From Comamonadaceae bacterium (lineage in GTDB: Bacteria > Pseudomonadota > Gammaproteobacteria > Burkholderiales > Burkholderiaceae_C), in the NCBI GenBank assembly GCA_947447615.1, contig CANFJQ010000002.1:1-51937 (forward strand): a stretch of 51,937 bases of DNA, in the 5' to 3' direction. How positions within the stretch are numbered: position 1 is the first letter of the stretch; each line of letters begins with the position of its first letter. Of this stretch, positions 18,610-26,745 are shown piece by piece. The notes beneath the pieces are model-generated. The model did no database searches. It saw only the letters and a list, made by a program, of their open reading frames with translations, and had not been told where the DNA came from. The translations under genes and the position numbers were made by a program.

Positions 18610-20799
18610 TCACGCGGGTTCCAGCACCAGGCAGGACAGCGGCGGCAGATGCAGAAGCAGCGATTGTTCGTGCCCGTGCGCCCCCTGTGCCTCGGCATGC
18701 AAGCTGTTGTTGCCGATACCGCTGCCGCCGTACACGCTTGCATCGGTGTTGATCACTTCACGCCATGCGCCCCCTTGCGCAACACCGAGTCGATAAGCGG
18801 TGCGCGGCAAGGGCGTGAAATTGCACACCACCACCGCGCATTGGCCGCTGCGCGACCATCGGGCAAAGGCCAATACCGATTGGGCATGGTCTTCGTGCGC
18901 GATCCAGCTGAACCCGGCGGAATCGACATCCTGCGCGTGCAAGGCGGGCAGGTCGCGGTAGACGCGGTTGAGATCACGCACCAAGCGCTGCACACCGGCG
19001 TGTCCCGGCTGGTCTTGCAGATGCCAGGGCAGGCTTTGGCCATCGGCCCATTCGGTGGGCTGGGCGAACTCACCCCCCATGAACAATAGTTTTTTACCCG
19101 GATAGGCCCACATCAGGCCGTAGAGCGCGCGCAAATTGGCCAATTGCTGCCACGGGTCGCCCGCCATCTTGCCCAGCAGCGAACGCTTGCCATGCACCAC
19201 TTCGTCGTGCGAGAGCGGGAGCACAAAGTTTTCGCTAAACGCGTACATCAGCCCAAAAGTCAGTAAATTTTGGTGGTGGCGGCGGTAGACGGGGTCGAGC
19301 TGAAAGTAGTCGAGCGCATCGTGCATCCAGCCCATATTCCACTTGAAGTGAAAGCCCAGCCCACCGCTGGCCAGGTCGGGCGCTGGCGGGCGGCTCACGC
19401 CCGGGAAGGCGGTGGATTCTTCGGCAATCATCAGCGTTCCAGGCCGCTCCACGCCGACTTGGTGGTTGAGGCGGCGCAGGAAATCCATGGCCTCCAGGTT
19501 TTCGCGCCCGCCATGGGCGTTGGGTATCCATTGGCCGGGCTCGCGGCTGTAATCGCGGTACAGCATAGAGGCCACGGCATCGACGCGCAGGCCGTCAATG
19601 CCAAAGCGCTCCAGCCAGTACAAGGCGTTGCCGATCAAAAAATTACGCACTTCGGTACGGCCGAAGTTGTAGATCAGCGTATTCCAGTCCTGGTGAAAAC
19701 CTTCCTTGGGGTCAGCGTATTCATAGAGATGCGTGCCGTCAAAAGTCGCCAAACCGTGCGCGTCGCTGGGGAAGTGCGCGGGCACCCAATCCAAAATAAC
19801 GCCCAATCCGGCAGCATGGGCCGCGTCCACAAAATACTGAAAATCCTCCGGGTTGCCAAAGCGCGCCGTGGGCGAGAACATACCCAGCGGCTGGTAGCCC
19901 CAGGACGCATCCAGCGGATGCTCACTTACGGGCATAAGCTCTAGGTGCGTGAATCCCAGGTCGCGGGCATAAGGCACCAGGGTGTCGGCCAGTTCGCGGT
20001 AGTTCAGCCAGCGCCAGCCGTCCGCTTTGCGCCAGGAACCCAGGTGCACTTCGTACATCGACAAGGGCGCGTTCAGCGCATTGGCTGCGGCGCGCGATGG
20101 CTGCATTGCGCGCCGGGGTGGCAGCCCGCACACCACGCTGGCCGTGGCCGGCCGCAATTGGGTTTGGAAAGCGTAGGGGTCCGCTTTCAATGCGACCAGG
20201 CCCTGCGCGCCCAAGATTTCAAACTGGTAGGTATCACCGCGCACCACCTGGGGCACAAAGATTTCCCACACGCCGCAGCCATGGCGCAAACGCATAGGGT
20301 GGCGCCGCCCGTCCCACTGGTTGAAACTGCCGACTACCGATACCCGCTTGGCATTGGGCGCCCAAACGGCAAAGCGGGTGCCCGGCACGTCCGCACGGAC
20401 CTCGGGGTGCGCGCCCAGGCATTCGTAGGGCCGCTGGTGCGAGCCTTCGGCCAGCAGCCAAATGTCCGCATCGGAAAGGATTTCAGAGAAAGCGTAGGGG
20501 TCATCTAGCAGTGTGTGGTCAGCGGTGTTGCCTGCGCCCGGCTGCCAGTGCACCCGCAACTGGTAGTCAAAGGGCACGCTGCGCCCCGGCAGCACGCTGC
20601 TAAACACATCGCTATTTCCCAGTCGCTGCAAGCTGCCCGCTAAGCGATGCGTGTTGCGCTCTACCACGTCCACCGTGCGGGCATGGGCTAGCACGGCGCT
20701 AACCCACAAACGCCCGTCCTGCACATGCATGCCCAGCACGCCAAACGGGTCGGCGTGCCGCGCCGCCATCAGGGCGGAAACATCGTGGTCTTTGAGCAT
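18610..20799 (-). CDS. glgB: 1,4-alpha-glucan branching enzyme
   Basis: This GH13 branching enzyme transfers alpha-1,4 segments to make 1,6 branches. Two N-terminal CBM48 modules are seen: one in residues 10-110 (DPFGVLGMHVQDGRL) and one at about 115-230 (YECLGAHPEV...FAVWAPNAKRVSVVGSFNQWDGR). The catalytic barrel has ELMPVSEHPLDASWGYQP, DWVPAHFPSD, the nucleophile Asp in IDGLRVDAVASMLYRDYSR, the acid/base Glu in MIAEESTAFPGV, and LPLSHDEVVHGKRSLLGKM. The length of 729 is standard. The gene follows the alpha-glucosidase with a 23-base gap. Confidence 0.97.
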   Translation of the reverse strand: MLKDHDVSALMAARHADPFGVLGMHVQDGRLWVSAVLAHARTVDVVERNTHRLAGSLQRLGNSDVFSSVLPGRSVPFDYQLRVHWQPGAGNTADHTLLDDPYAFSEILSDADIWLLAEGSHQRPYECLGAHPEVRADVPGTRFAVWAPNAKRVSVVGSFNQWDGRRHPMRLRHGCGVWEIFVPQVVRGDTYQFEILGAQGLVALKADPYAFQTQLRPATASVVCGLPPRRAMQPSRAAANALNAPLSMYEVHLGSWRKADGWRWLNYRELADTLVPYARDLGFTHLELMPVSEHPLDASWGYQPLGMFSPTARFGNPEDFQYFVDAAHAAGLGVILDWVPAHFPSDAHGLATFDGTHLYEYADPKEGFHQDWNTLIYNFGRTEVRNFLIGNALYWLERFGIDGLRVDAVASMLYRDYSREPGQWIPNAHGGRENLEAMDFLRRLNHQVGVERPGTLMIAEESTAFPGVSRPPAPDLASGGLGFHFKWNMGWMHDALDYFQLDPVYRRHHQNLLTFGLMYAFSENFVLPLSHDEVVHGKRSLLGKMAGDPWQQLANLRALYGLMWAYPGKKLLFMGGEFAQPTEWADGQSLPWHLQDQPGHAGVQRLVRDLNRVYRDLPALHAQDVDSAGFSWIAHEDHAQSVLAFARWSRSGQCAVVVCNFTPLPRTAYRLGVAQGGAWREVINTDASVYGGSGIGNNSLHAEAQGAHGHEQSLLLHLPPLSCLVLEPA

Positions 20800-20822
20800 A
20801 GGGTGCGGCGCGAAAGCGGTGG

Positions 20823-22475
20823 CTACTCGCGCGCCAGACCGAAGTAGCCGCCCCAGGGCTGCAAGGCCACATAGCCCTCGATCAGCAAAGCACCTTGCAG
20901 ACCGCTGCCCTCCAGCGACTGTGTGCCGTAGTGGGCGGGCGGCAGCGGCCAGTCCACCGCCGTGTCGCTGAAATTAAAAACACACAACACGCATTGCCCG
21001 GCATGGCTGCGCTCAAAGGCCAGCACCTGCGGATGCAGGGGCAGCAGCCGCATACCGCCATGCACCAGCACCGGGTGCTGCGCGCGCCAGCGGATCAGGC
21101 CGGTATAGAAATGAAGCAGGCTGTGCGGATCGGCGCGTTGCGCGTCGACCGCCAGCGCGAGGTGTTCTGGCGGCAGTGGCAGCCAAGGCTCGGCACCACT
21201 AAAACCGCCCAGCGCCTGCTGCGCTTCCCAGGGCATGGGGGTGCGGCAGCCGTCACGGCCCTTGAACTCGGGCCACATGGCTTTGCCAAAGGGGTCTTGT
21301 AATTGCTCGAATGGGATGTCCACCTGCGTGAGGCCCAGCTCATCGCCCTGGTAAATACAGGGACTGCCGCGCAAGCTCATCTGGAAAGCGGCAGCCAGGC
21401 GCAGCAGTCGCGCATCGGGCGCTGCCCCGCCCCAGCGCGTGGCCACCCGCATCACATCGTGGTTAGAAAGTGCCCAGCAGGGCCAACCGTCGCCCACGGT
21501 GGCCATGAAGGTGTCGAGCAGGCCGTGCAAAAACGTGGCGTTTTTATTGGCCCCCAGCAGGTCAAAGGAATAGGCCATATGCAGCTTGTCGCCGCCACGG
21601 GTGTATTCGGCCATGCGGGCCAGACCGTCGTCATCACCGATTTCACCGACCATGGTGCTACCGGGGTAGCGGTCCAGCAGGGCCCGCAACTCCTTCAAAA
21701 ATCCGAGGTTCTCGGGGCGGCTTTTGTCGTACACATGGTGCTGGCGGCTGTAGGGGTTGACCGGGTCGACCGACGCATCTTTGGGATCGGGCTGGCCGCG
21801 CCCTGGGTTGTTGCGCAACGCCTGGTCGTGGAAGTAGAAATTCGCGGTGTCCAAGCGGTAGCCATCCACTCCGAGCTCCAGCCAGAAACGCACGTCGTCT
21901 AGGATGGCTGCGCGTACCTGCGGGTTGTGGAAATTGAGGTCAGGCTGCGAGACCAAAAAGTTGTGCAGGTAGTACTGCAAGCGCCGGGTGTCCCACTGCC
22001 AGGCGCTGCCACCAAAGATGGAGAGCCAGTTATTCGGTGGCGTGCCATCATCACGGGCATCGGCCCACACATACCAATCGGCTCTGGGGTTGTCCTGGCT
22101 GGAACGGCTTTCGACAAACCAGGGATGTTGATCGGAGGTGTGCGAGAGCACCTGGTCGATCATGACTTTCAGGCCCAGGCTATGGGCATTGCTCACAAGT
22201 TCGCGAAAGTTGTCCAGTGTGCCGAACAGCGGGTCGATGTCGCGGTAGTCGCTGACGTCATAGCCGAAGTCTTTCATCGGGCTTTTAAACACCGGCGACA
22301 GCCACACCGCGTCTGCGCCCAGGGCTGCAACATGGGCTAATCGTTGCGTAATGCCCGGCAAATCGCCCACCCCGTCACCATTGCTATCTTGAAATGAACG
22401 CGGGTAGATTTGGTAGATGATGCCGCCGCGCCACCAATCTGCGTTTTTAAACCGCGCTGTGGACGCTGTTGTCAT
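20823..22475 (-). CDS. GH13 alpha-glucosidase (oligo-1,6-glucosidase / AglA type)
   Basis: This is a 550-residue exo-acting GH13 enzyme, expected to release glucose from short malto- or isomalto-oligosaccharides in the cytosol. Motifs are WWRGGIIYQIYPRSFQDSNG, GYDVSDYRDIDPLFG, MIDQVLSHTSDQHPWF, the nucleophile Asp in GVDGYRLDTANFYFHD, the acid/base Glu in TMVGEIGDDDG, and LSNHDVMRVATRW. The track starts at a TTG (22478), while ATG 22475 follows immediately; GGAG lies upstream. The start overlaps the stop of an oxidoreductase scrap (TTGATGA). As first gene of the glycogen operon it may handle short chains produced by glgP and glgX. The exact linkage preference is unknown. Confidence 0.88.
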   Translation of the reverse strand: MTTASTARFKNADWWRGGIIYQIYPRSFQDSNGDGVGDLPGITQRLAHVAALGADAVWLSPVFKSPMKDFGYDVSDYRDIDPLFGTLDNFRELVSNAHSLGLKVMIDQVLSHTSDQHPWFVESRSSQDNPRADWYVWADARDDGTPPNNWLSIFGGSAWQWDTRRLQYYLHNFLVSQPDLNFHNPQVRAAILDDVRFWLELGVDGYRLDTANFYFHDQALRNNPGRGQPDPKDASVDPVNPYSRQHHVYDKSRPENLGFLKELRALLDRYPGSTMVGEIGDDDGLARMAEYTRGGDKLHMAYSFDLLGANKNATFLHGLLDTFMATVGDGWPCWALSNHDVMRVATRWGGAAPDARLLRLAAAFQMSLRGSPCIYQGDELGLTQVDIPFEQLQDPFGKAMWPEFKGRDGCRTPMPWEAQQALGGFSGAEPWLPLPPEHLALAVDAQRADPHSLLHFYTGLIRWRAQHPVLVHGGMRLLPLHPQVLAFERSHAGQCVLCVFNFSDTAVDWPLPPAHYGTQSLEGSGLQGALLIEGYVALQPWGGYFGLARE

Positions 22476-22673
22476 CAATGCTGGGGCTCCAAAAGTACAA
22501 CCGGCCCTGCGCCGATGGCTGCAAACATTGTAGGCGGGGCTGCCGTTGATACGACGGCGATCCAGCGTCCATCCGCGCGGCTGGAGGCCACCACCGCTTC
22601 AATGAATTGCATGCCGCGCAAGCCATCCTCCACGGTGGGTACCTGGCAGGCCAGTAGGTTGGGCGTACGCTCC
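22475..22673 (-). pseudogene. C-terminal scrap of a Gfo/Idh/MocA-type oxidoreductase
   Basis: In the gap between rlmJ and the alpha-glucosidase the minus strand reads ERTPNLLACQVPTVEDGLRG, MQFIEAVVASSRADGRWIAV, then a tail ending LLEPQH and TGA. The PTVEDGxRGMxFIExxVxSS pattern is the usual C-terminal helix of Gfo/Idh/MocA-family NAD(P) sugar dehydrogenases. An in-frame TAG directly precedes it and the rest is missing, replaced by the end of rlmJ. The TGA overlaps the ATG of the alpha-glucosidase, suggesting the complete gene once headed the glycogen operon. It is not in the ORF track because it lacks a start. Confidence 0.72.
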
Positions 22674-22675
22674 TA

Positions 22676-23566
22676 TCAGCCCCCCGACTCCAGCGTATGC
22701 CGCGCATGCGTGTCTTGCTTGAGCGTCTGCACCAGTTGCGGCAGCGCCAGCGCCAATTGCGCTTTGAGCGTAAAGGGTGGGTTGATCAGGAACACGCCGC
22801 TGGCGGGCAGGCCCGGGCGCACGGTTTCGCCGGCGTCGTCTTGCAGCAGCTTGCTCGATTTCACGGTCAGCGTGATGTCCAGCCAACTCTTACCTGCTTT
22901 GTTGGCCAAGGTGCGCAGTTTGCGCGGCAGGTCGTGCGCCTCCGGGCGCGGGATGATGGGGTACCAGACCATGTAATTGCCCGTGGCAAAGCGCGTCAAG
23001 GCATCTGCCACCATGGCGGCCACGCGGCCATAGTCGCTTTTGATTTCATAACTTGGGTCGCACAGCAGCAGAGCGCGGCGCGAAGGCGGTGGCAGAAACT
23101 TTTTCACTGCTTCAAAACCGTCCTCGCGCGCAATCGCCACTTGCCGCCCGGCCTCCAGTTGCGCGATATTGGCGGTCAGGGTTTTGCTGTCTGTGGGGTG
23201 CAGTTCAAACAACTTCAGTTTGTCGCGCCCGCGCAGCGGCTGTTGGCAGATAAAGGGCGAACCTGGATAAACCTTCCACTGGCCCGGCGCATTAAATCCG
23301 GCGACCATGTCTAGATAGTCCTGCACCAGCGGCGCCCAGGGCTGGCTGGGGCTGGTCTGGGCCAGCTTCAGAAACCCTTGGCTGGCCTCGGCACTGGTTT
23401 GGGCGTAGTCGCCGTCCAGCCGATACAAACCGGCCCCGGCATGCGTGTCCATGACAGTAAACGGGGTTTCTTTGAGCGTCATGTGCTTGAGCAGCGCCAG
23501 CAAAACCATGTGTTTGAGCACGTCGGCGTGGTTGCCCGCGTGAAAAGCGTGTCGGTAACTGAACAT
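22676..23566 (-). CDS. rlmJ: 23S rRNA (adenine2030-N6)-methyltransferase
   Basis: RlmJ (formerly YhiR/ComJ) methylates A2030 of 23S rRNA with S-adenosylmethionine. The canonical start MFSYRHAFHAGNHADVLKHM is at 23566; the tracked ORF adds 24 unlikely residues. The SAM site is in VMDTHAGAGLYRL, and the catalytic DPPY-type motif reads LLCDPSYEIKSDYGRV here, Ser replacing the second Pro, a substitution I believe is common in this family. The length of 296 is normal. It is divergent from the ABC permease with 78 bases between starts. Confidence 0.93.
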   Translation of the reverse strand: MFSYRHAFHAGNHADVLKHMVLLALLKHMTLKETPFTVMDTHAGAGLYRLDGDYAQTSAEASQGFLKLAQTSPSQPWAPLVQDYLDMVAGFNAPGQWKVYPGSPFICQQPLRGRDKLKLFELHPTDSKTLTANIAQLEAGRQVAIAREDGFEAVKKFLPPPSRRALLLCDPSYEIKSDYGRVAAMVADALTRFATGNYMVWYPIIPRPEAHDLPRKLRTLANKAGKSWLDITLTVKSSKLLQDDAGETVRPGLPASGVFLINPPFTLKAQLALALPQLVQTLKQDTHARHTLESGG

Positions 23567-23644
23567 GGCGGCTATGGTAACCGCCGCTACTCCCCACCAA
23601 CGCGCTTGGCCGGACAATCGCTGTTTTGGCACCGACAAGTTTTC

Positions 23645-25285
23645 GTGGACCCTTTTTTACCCTTTTCATCCTTCATTCAGGACGGCGCGCAATTACTACA
23701 GCACGCGCAGTTTGCGCAGGCCTTGGCCTTGTCGCTGTGCAGCGGCTTGGCGGCCACGCTGCTGGCACTGGGCGCCAGCGCTTGCATCTTGTCCACGGGC
23801 TTGGGTTTGCGCGCACCGCGCAAGCATGCAGCGCTTTTGCCTGCCATGCTGGCCTTGCCGCATGTGGCTTTTGCGCTGGGCTGTGTATTGTTGCTGGCAC
23901 CCTCGGGTTGGTGGGTGCGGTTTTTGTTTACGCTGCTGCAACCCTGGGCTGCACTGATGCCCTGGCCGCTGGACGCGCCGCCGCCTTGGCAAAGCACGCA
24001 AGACCCCTGGGCCCTGGGTTTGGTGCTGGTGCTGGTGTGCAAAGAAATTCCGTTTTTATTGTGGGGTGCAATGGCGCATATGCAGCGGCCCGATGTGGCG
24101 CAGGCTTGGGCTGCGCAAATGCGTGTCGCGGCTACGCTGGGCTACAGCGCGCAGTCGGCCTGGTGGCGCGTGGTCTGGCCGCAGTTGCTGCCGCGCATGG
24201 CCGGGCCGCTGCTGGCGGTCTGGGCCTACAGCCTGTCGGTGGTGGACGTGGCCTGGATCATCGGGCCAGGCGCACCGCCCACGCTGGCCGTGCTGGCCTG
24301 GCAGTCGCTGCAGGATGCGGACCCGGCTGTCCGGGCGAAGGGGCTGGCGGCTGTTGTATTACTTTTGCTTTGCACCGTGCTGGTGGCTGGACTTGTATGG
24401 ATGCTGTACCGCATGGATGTGCGCTGGCTGGCCCCGGCGCGCTGGACGCGTGGGCCGCAGCGCTTGGAGCATGCCAAGGGCGCGAAAGGCAGCTCCTTCC
24501 GGGTCACTCTCGGGCGGTGCCTGCTGCGTACTTTGCCCGCCTTGTACGCGCTGGTCGCAGCGGCGCTTTTGTGGGGCAGCGTGGCTGGAGCCTGGCCTTT
24601 TCCTGCGCTGTGGCCGCAGGCTTGGACGCTGCAAGCCTGGCAGCAAGTGCTGGGCAGCACCAGCGTGCTGGGCACCACCTTGTGGCTGGGGCTGGCCAGC
24701 GCGGGCACTGCATTGGTGCTGGCAGTGGCTTGCCTGGAAAGCCTGCCTGCGCCTTGGCGTGCCGCGCTGTTTAGCGCCGCTTACCTGCCGCTGGCCTTGC
24801 CGAGCTTGCTCTGGGCGATTGGCTTGCAGCGCCTGTGTATCGCTTTGGGCTGGGACGCCAGCGCCTGGGGCTTGTGGTTGGCGCATAGCCTGAGTGTTTG
24901 GCCTTATGTGCTGCTCAGCTTGCAAGGCCCGTATGCAGCGCTGGACCCGCGTGGGGCGCAGTTGGCGGCCAGCCTAGGCCGCTCGCACGGGGCCTATCTG
25001 TGGCAGGTGCAATGGCCCCTTTTGCGCGCGGCCTTGGCGGCGGCGTTTGCGGTGGGCTTTGCGGTGAGCGTGGCGCAGTTTCTACCTACCTTGTTTGTGG
25101 GCGGCGGGCGCTTTGCGACGGTGACCACCGAGGCGGTGGCGCTGTCATCGGGCGGCCAGCGTTCGTTGCTTGCCGCTTTTGCCTTATTGCAATGGCTGTT
25201 GCCTGCATGCCTGTTCGCACTGGCACTGTGGCTGGGCCGCAAGCGGCGTTTTGCGCAGCCCTTTTTTGCGCGTGGCCTGGCTTAG
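23645..25285 (+). CDS. ynjC: YnjC/ThiP-like ABC transporter permease, two fused domains
   Basis: This is an inner-membrane permease with two fused binding-protein-dependent transport domains, like ThiP, FbpB and YnjC. I see about 10-12 hydrophobic segments and two EAA-type cytoplasmic loops: ATLGYSAQSAWWRVVWPQL (about residue 165) and ASLGRSHGAYLWQVQWPLL (about 445), where the ATPase docks. GTG 23645 is the first usable start in open sequence; no Shine-Dalgarno is evident. An N-terminal transmembrane helix I expect in this family is missing, so the protein may be 5'-shortened. ynjD and ynjF homologs follow directly as in E. coli ynjBCDEF, but no substrate-binding ynjB is present. The substrate (thiamine suggested for relatives) is unknown. 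Confidence 0.8.
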   Translation: MDPFLPFSSFIQDGAQLLQHAQFAQALALSLCSGLAATLLALGASACILSTGLGLRAPRKHAALLPAMLALPHVAFALGCVLLLAPSGWWVRFLFTLLQPWAALMPWPLDAPPPWQSTQDPWALGLVLVLVCKEIPFLLWGAMAHMQRPDVAQAWAAQMRVAATLGYSAQSAWWRVVWPQLLPRMAGPLLAVWAYSLSVVDVAWIIGPGAPPTLAVLAWQSLQDADPAVRAKGLAAVVLLLLCTVLVAGLVWMLYRMDVRWLAPARWTRGPQRLEHAKGAKGSSFRVTLGRCLLRTLPALYALVAAALLWGSVAGAWPFPALWPQAWTLQAWQQVLGSTSVLGTTLWLGLASAGTALVLAVACLESLPAPWRAALFSAAYLPLALPSLLWAIGLQRLCIALGWDASAWGLWLAHSLSVWPYVLLSLQGPYAALDPRGAQLAASLGRSHGAYLWQVQWPLLRAALAAAFAVGFAVSVAQFLPTLFVGGGRFATVTTEAVALSSGGQRSLLAAFALLQWLLPACLFALALWLGRKRRFAQPFFARGLA

Positions 25286-25298
25286 GATGCGCTGGCTT

Positions 25299-26018
25299 AT
25301 GTCCAATTCGCCCGACACTCCCGCAGCGCTGCACCGACCGGCGCACAAGCCCGGCGACCCGCTGATGCCCAGTTCTCTTGACGATCCCCCGGCGCTACAC
25401 CTGCAAGTGCAGCGCCTGCGCAGCCCCGGTGCGACCTTGGTGCAAGGTCTAGACATTGCACTGCCTTCGGGCACGGTACACACCCTCATGGGGGCCAGCG
25501 GTTCGGGCAAGTCCAGCTTGTTGGCGGCGGTGTGCGGCACGCTGGCGCCGACCATGCAATTTCAGGGCGCGGTACATGTCATGGGGCGTCGCGTGGACCA
25601 CTTGCCCACGCGCGCACGGCGCATTGCTTTGTTGTACCAAGACGATTTATTGTTTGCGCACATGACGGTGCGCGAAAACCTGTTATTCGCTATTGCCGCC
25701 GGGCCGCAAGCCGCGCGCGAAGCGCAGGTGGCGCAGGCCTTGGAGGAAGTGGAGTTGGCCGGTTTTGCGCATGCCGACCCGGCTACGCTATCGGGCGGTC
25801 AGCGCGCGCGCGCCGCACTGGCGCGCGCCTTGTTGTCGCAACCGCAAGCTTTGATGCTCGATGAGCCCTTCGCCAAACTCGATGTGGCGCTGCGCCAGCG
25901 CATGCGCGCGCTGGTAGGGGGCGCAGTGGCCCGGCGCGGCATCAGCGCCCTGGTGGTCACGCACGATCCGGCCGACATCTTGGACGCGCAGCGCGTCACG
26001 CATTTGGCCGCACCATGA
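25299..26018 (+). CDS. ynjD: YnjD-like ABC transporter ATP-binding protein
   Basis: This is the ATPase subunit for the upstream permease. Walker A is GASGSGKSSLLAAVCG, the Q-loop LLYQDDLLFAHMTV, the signature LSGGQRARAALARALL, Walker B ALMLDEPFAKLD, and the switch His in LVVTHDPADILDA. All catalytic residues are present. The tracked ORF overlaps the permease; candidate starts are ATG 25287 (one base after the permease stop) and ATG 25299, which has AGGA about 11 bases upstream. I list the latter. A Pro-rich leader of about 30 residues precedes the first beta strand. Operon position between ynjC- and ynjF-type genes supports the Ynj assignment. Confidence 0.85.
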   Translation: MSNSPDTPAALHRPAHKPGDPLMPSSLDDPPALHLQVQRLRSPGATLVQGLDIALPSGTVHTLMGASGSGKSSLLAAVCGTLAPTMQFQGAVHVMGRRVDHLPTRARRIALLYQDDLLFAHMTVRENLLFAIAAGPQAAREAQVAQALEEVELAGFAHADPATLSGGQRARAALARALLSQPQALMLDEPFAKLDVALRQRMRALVGGAVARRGISALVVTHDPADILDAQRVTHLAAP

Positions 26019-26058
26019 GTCCGCATAACGTGTCATTACTTGCACCGACAATGCCGCT

Positions 26059-26745
26059 ATGTTGGACCGCTTTACTACCCGCCTGATACGCCCGGCTGTG
26101 CAGGCGCTGGCACGGCCGCTGCTGTATTGGGGTATTGCGGCCAATAGCATTACCTGGGCTGGGTTTGCCTTGGGTGTGCTCGCTGCCGCTTGTATAGCTG
26201 CGCAGGCCTGGATGGCGGGTTTGGTTTTGCTCTTGTGCTCGCGCCTGTGTGATGCCCTTGATGGCGCTGTGGCCCGTGGCAGCGGAGGTGGCACGGCAGT
26301 AGGTGGCTTCTTAGATATTGCTTTGGACTTTGTTTTTTATGCCTTGATGGTGCTGGCCTTTGCGCTGGCCGATCCGGCGCGCAATGCGCTGGCCGCAGCG
26401 GTTTTGATTACGGCTTTTGTAGGCACGGGCAGTAGCTTTCTGGCCTTTGCTGCATTGGCTGCGCAGCGCGGTTTGCATAACCCGCAATATCCTGAAAAAT
26501 CGTTGTACTTTGTGGGCGGCTTGACCGAGGCAACCGAGACCCTGGCAGTACTGTGTGCCATGTGTATTTGGCCTGCCTACTTCGTGCCGCTGGCCTATGG
26601 TTTTGCAGGCTTGTGCGCTATTACCTGGCTGGGCCGCATCGCCGCCGGAGTGCGTTTGTTGTCCGGTGCGCCGTCCGGTCAACACCAGGCGACTCGGGTG
26701 CAAGATGTGCCGCACGCACAGCGCGGGCAGGACAACCATGTTTAA
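26059..26745 (+). CDS. ynjF: YnjF-like CDP-alcohol phosphatidyltransferase
   Basis: This is an integral-membrane enzyme that moves a phosphatidyl or similar phospho-group from a CDP-linked donor to an alcohol. The full family signature D-x2-D-G-x2-A-R ... G-x3-D-x3-D is present as CDALDGAVAR and GGFLDIALD, with about six hydrophobic helices. The length of 228 residues is usual. The natural alcohol acceptor of YnjF is not known. It follows the ABC ATPase by 40 bases, and its 3' end overlaps the next gene by 8 bases, so the run is probably one transcript. Confidence 0.86.
   Translation: MLDRFTTRLIRPAVQALARPLLYWGIAANSITWAGFALGVLAAACIAAQAWMAGLVLLLCSRLCDALDGAVARGSGGGTAVGGFLDIALDFVFYALMVLAFALADPARNALAAAVLITAFVGTGSSFLAFAALAAQRGLHNPQYPEKSLYFVGGLTEATETLAVLCAMCIWPAYFVPLAYGFAGLCAITWLGRIAAGVRLLSGAPSGQHQATRVQDVPHAQRGQDNHV

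Noticed and set aside
23626-24893. Alternative frames of 275-382 codons over the permease
   Set aside because: The permease frame has transmembrane helices and both EAA loops; the others are Gly/Arg/Cys-rich shadows.
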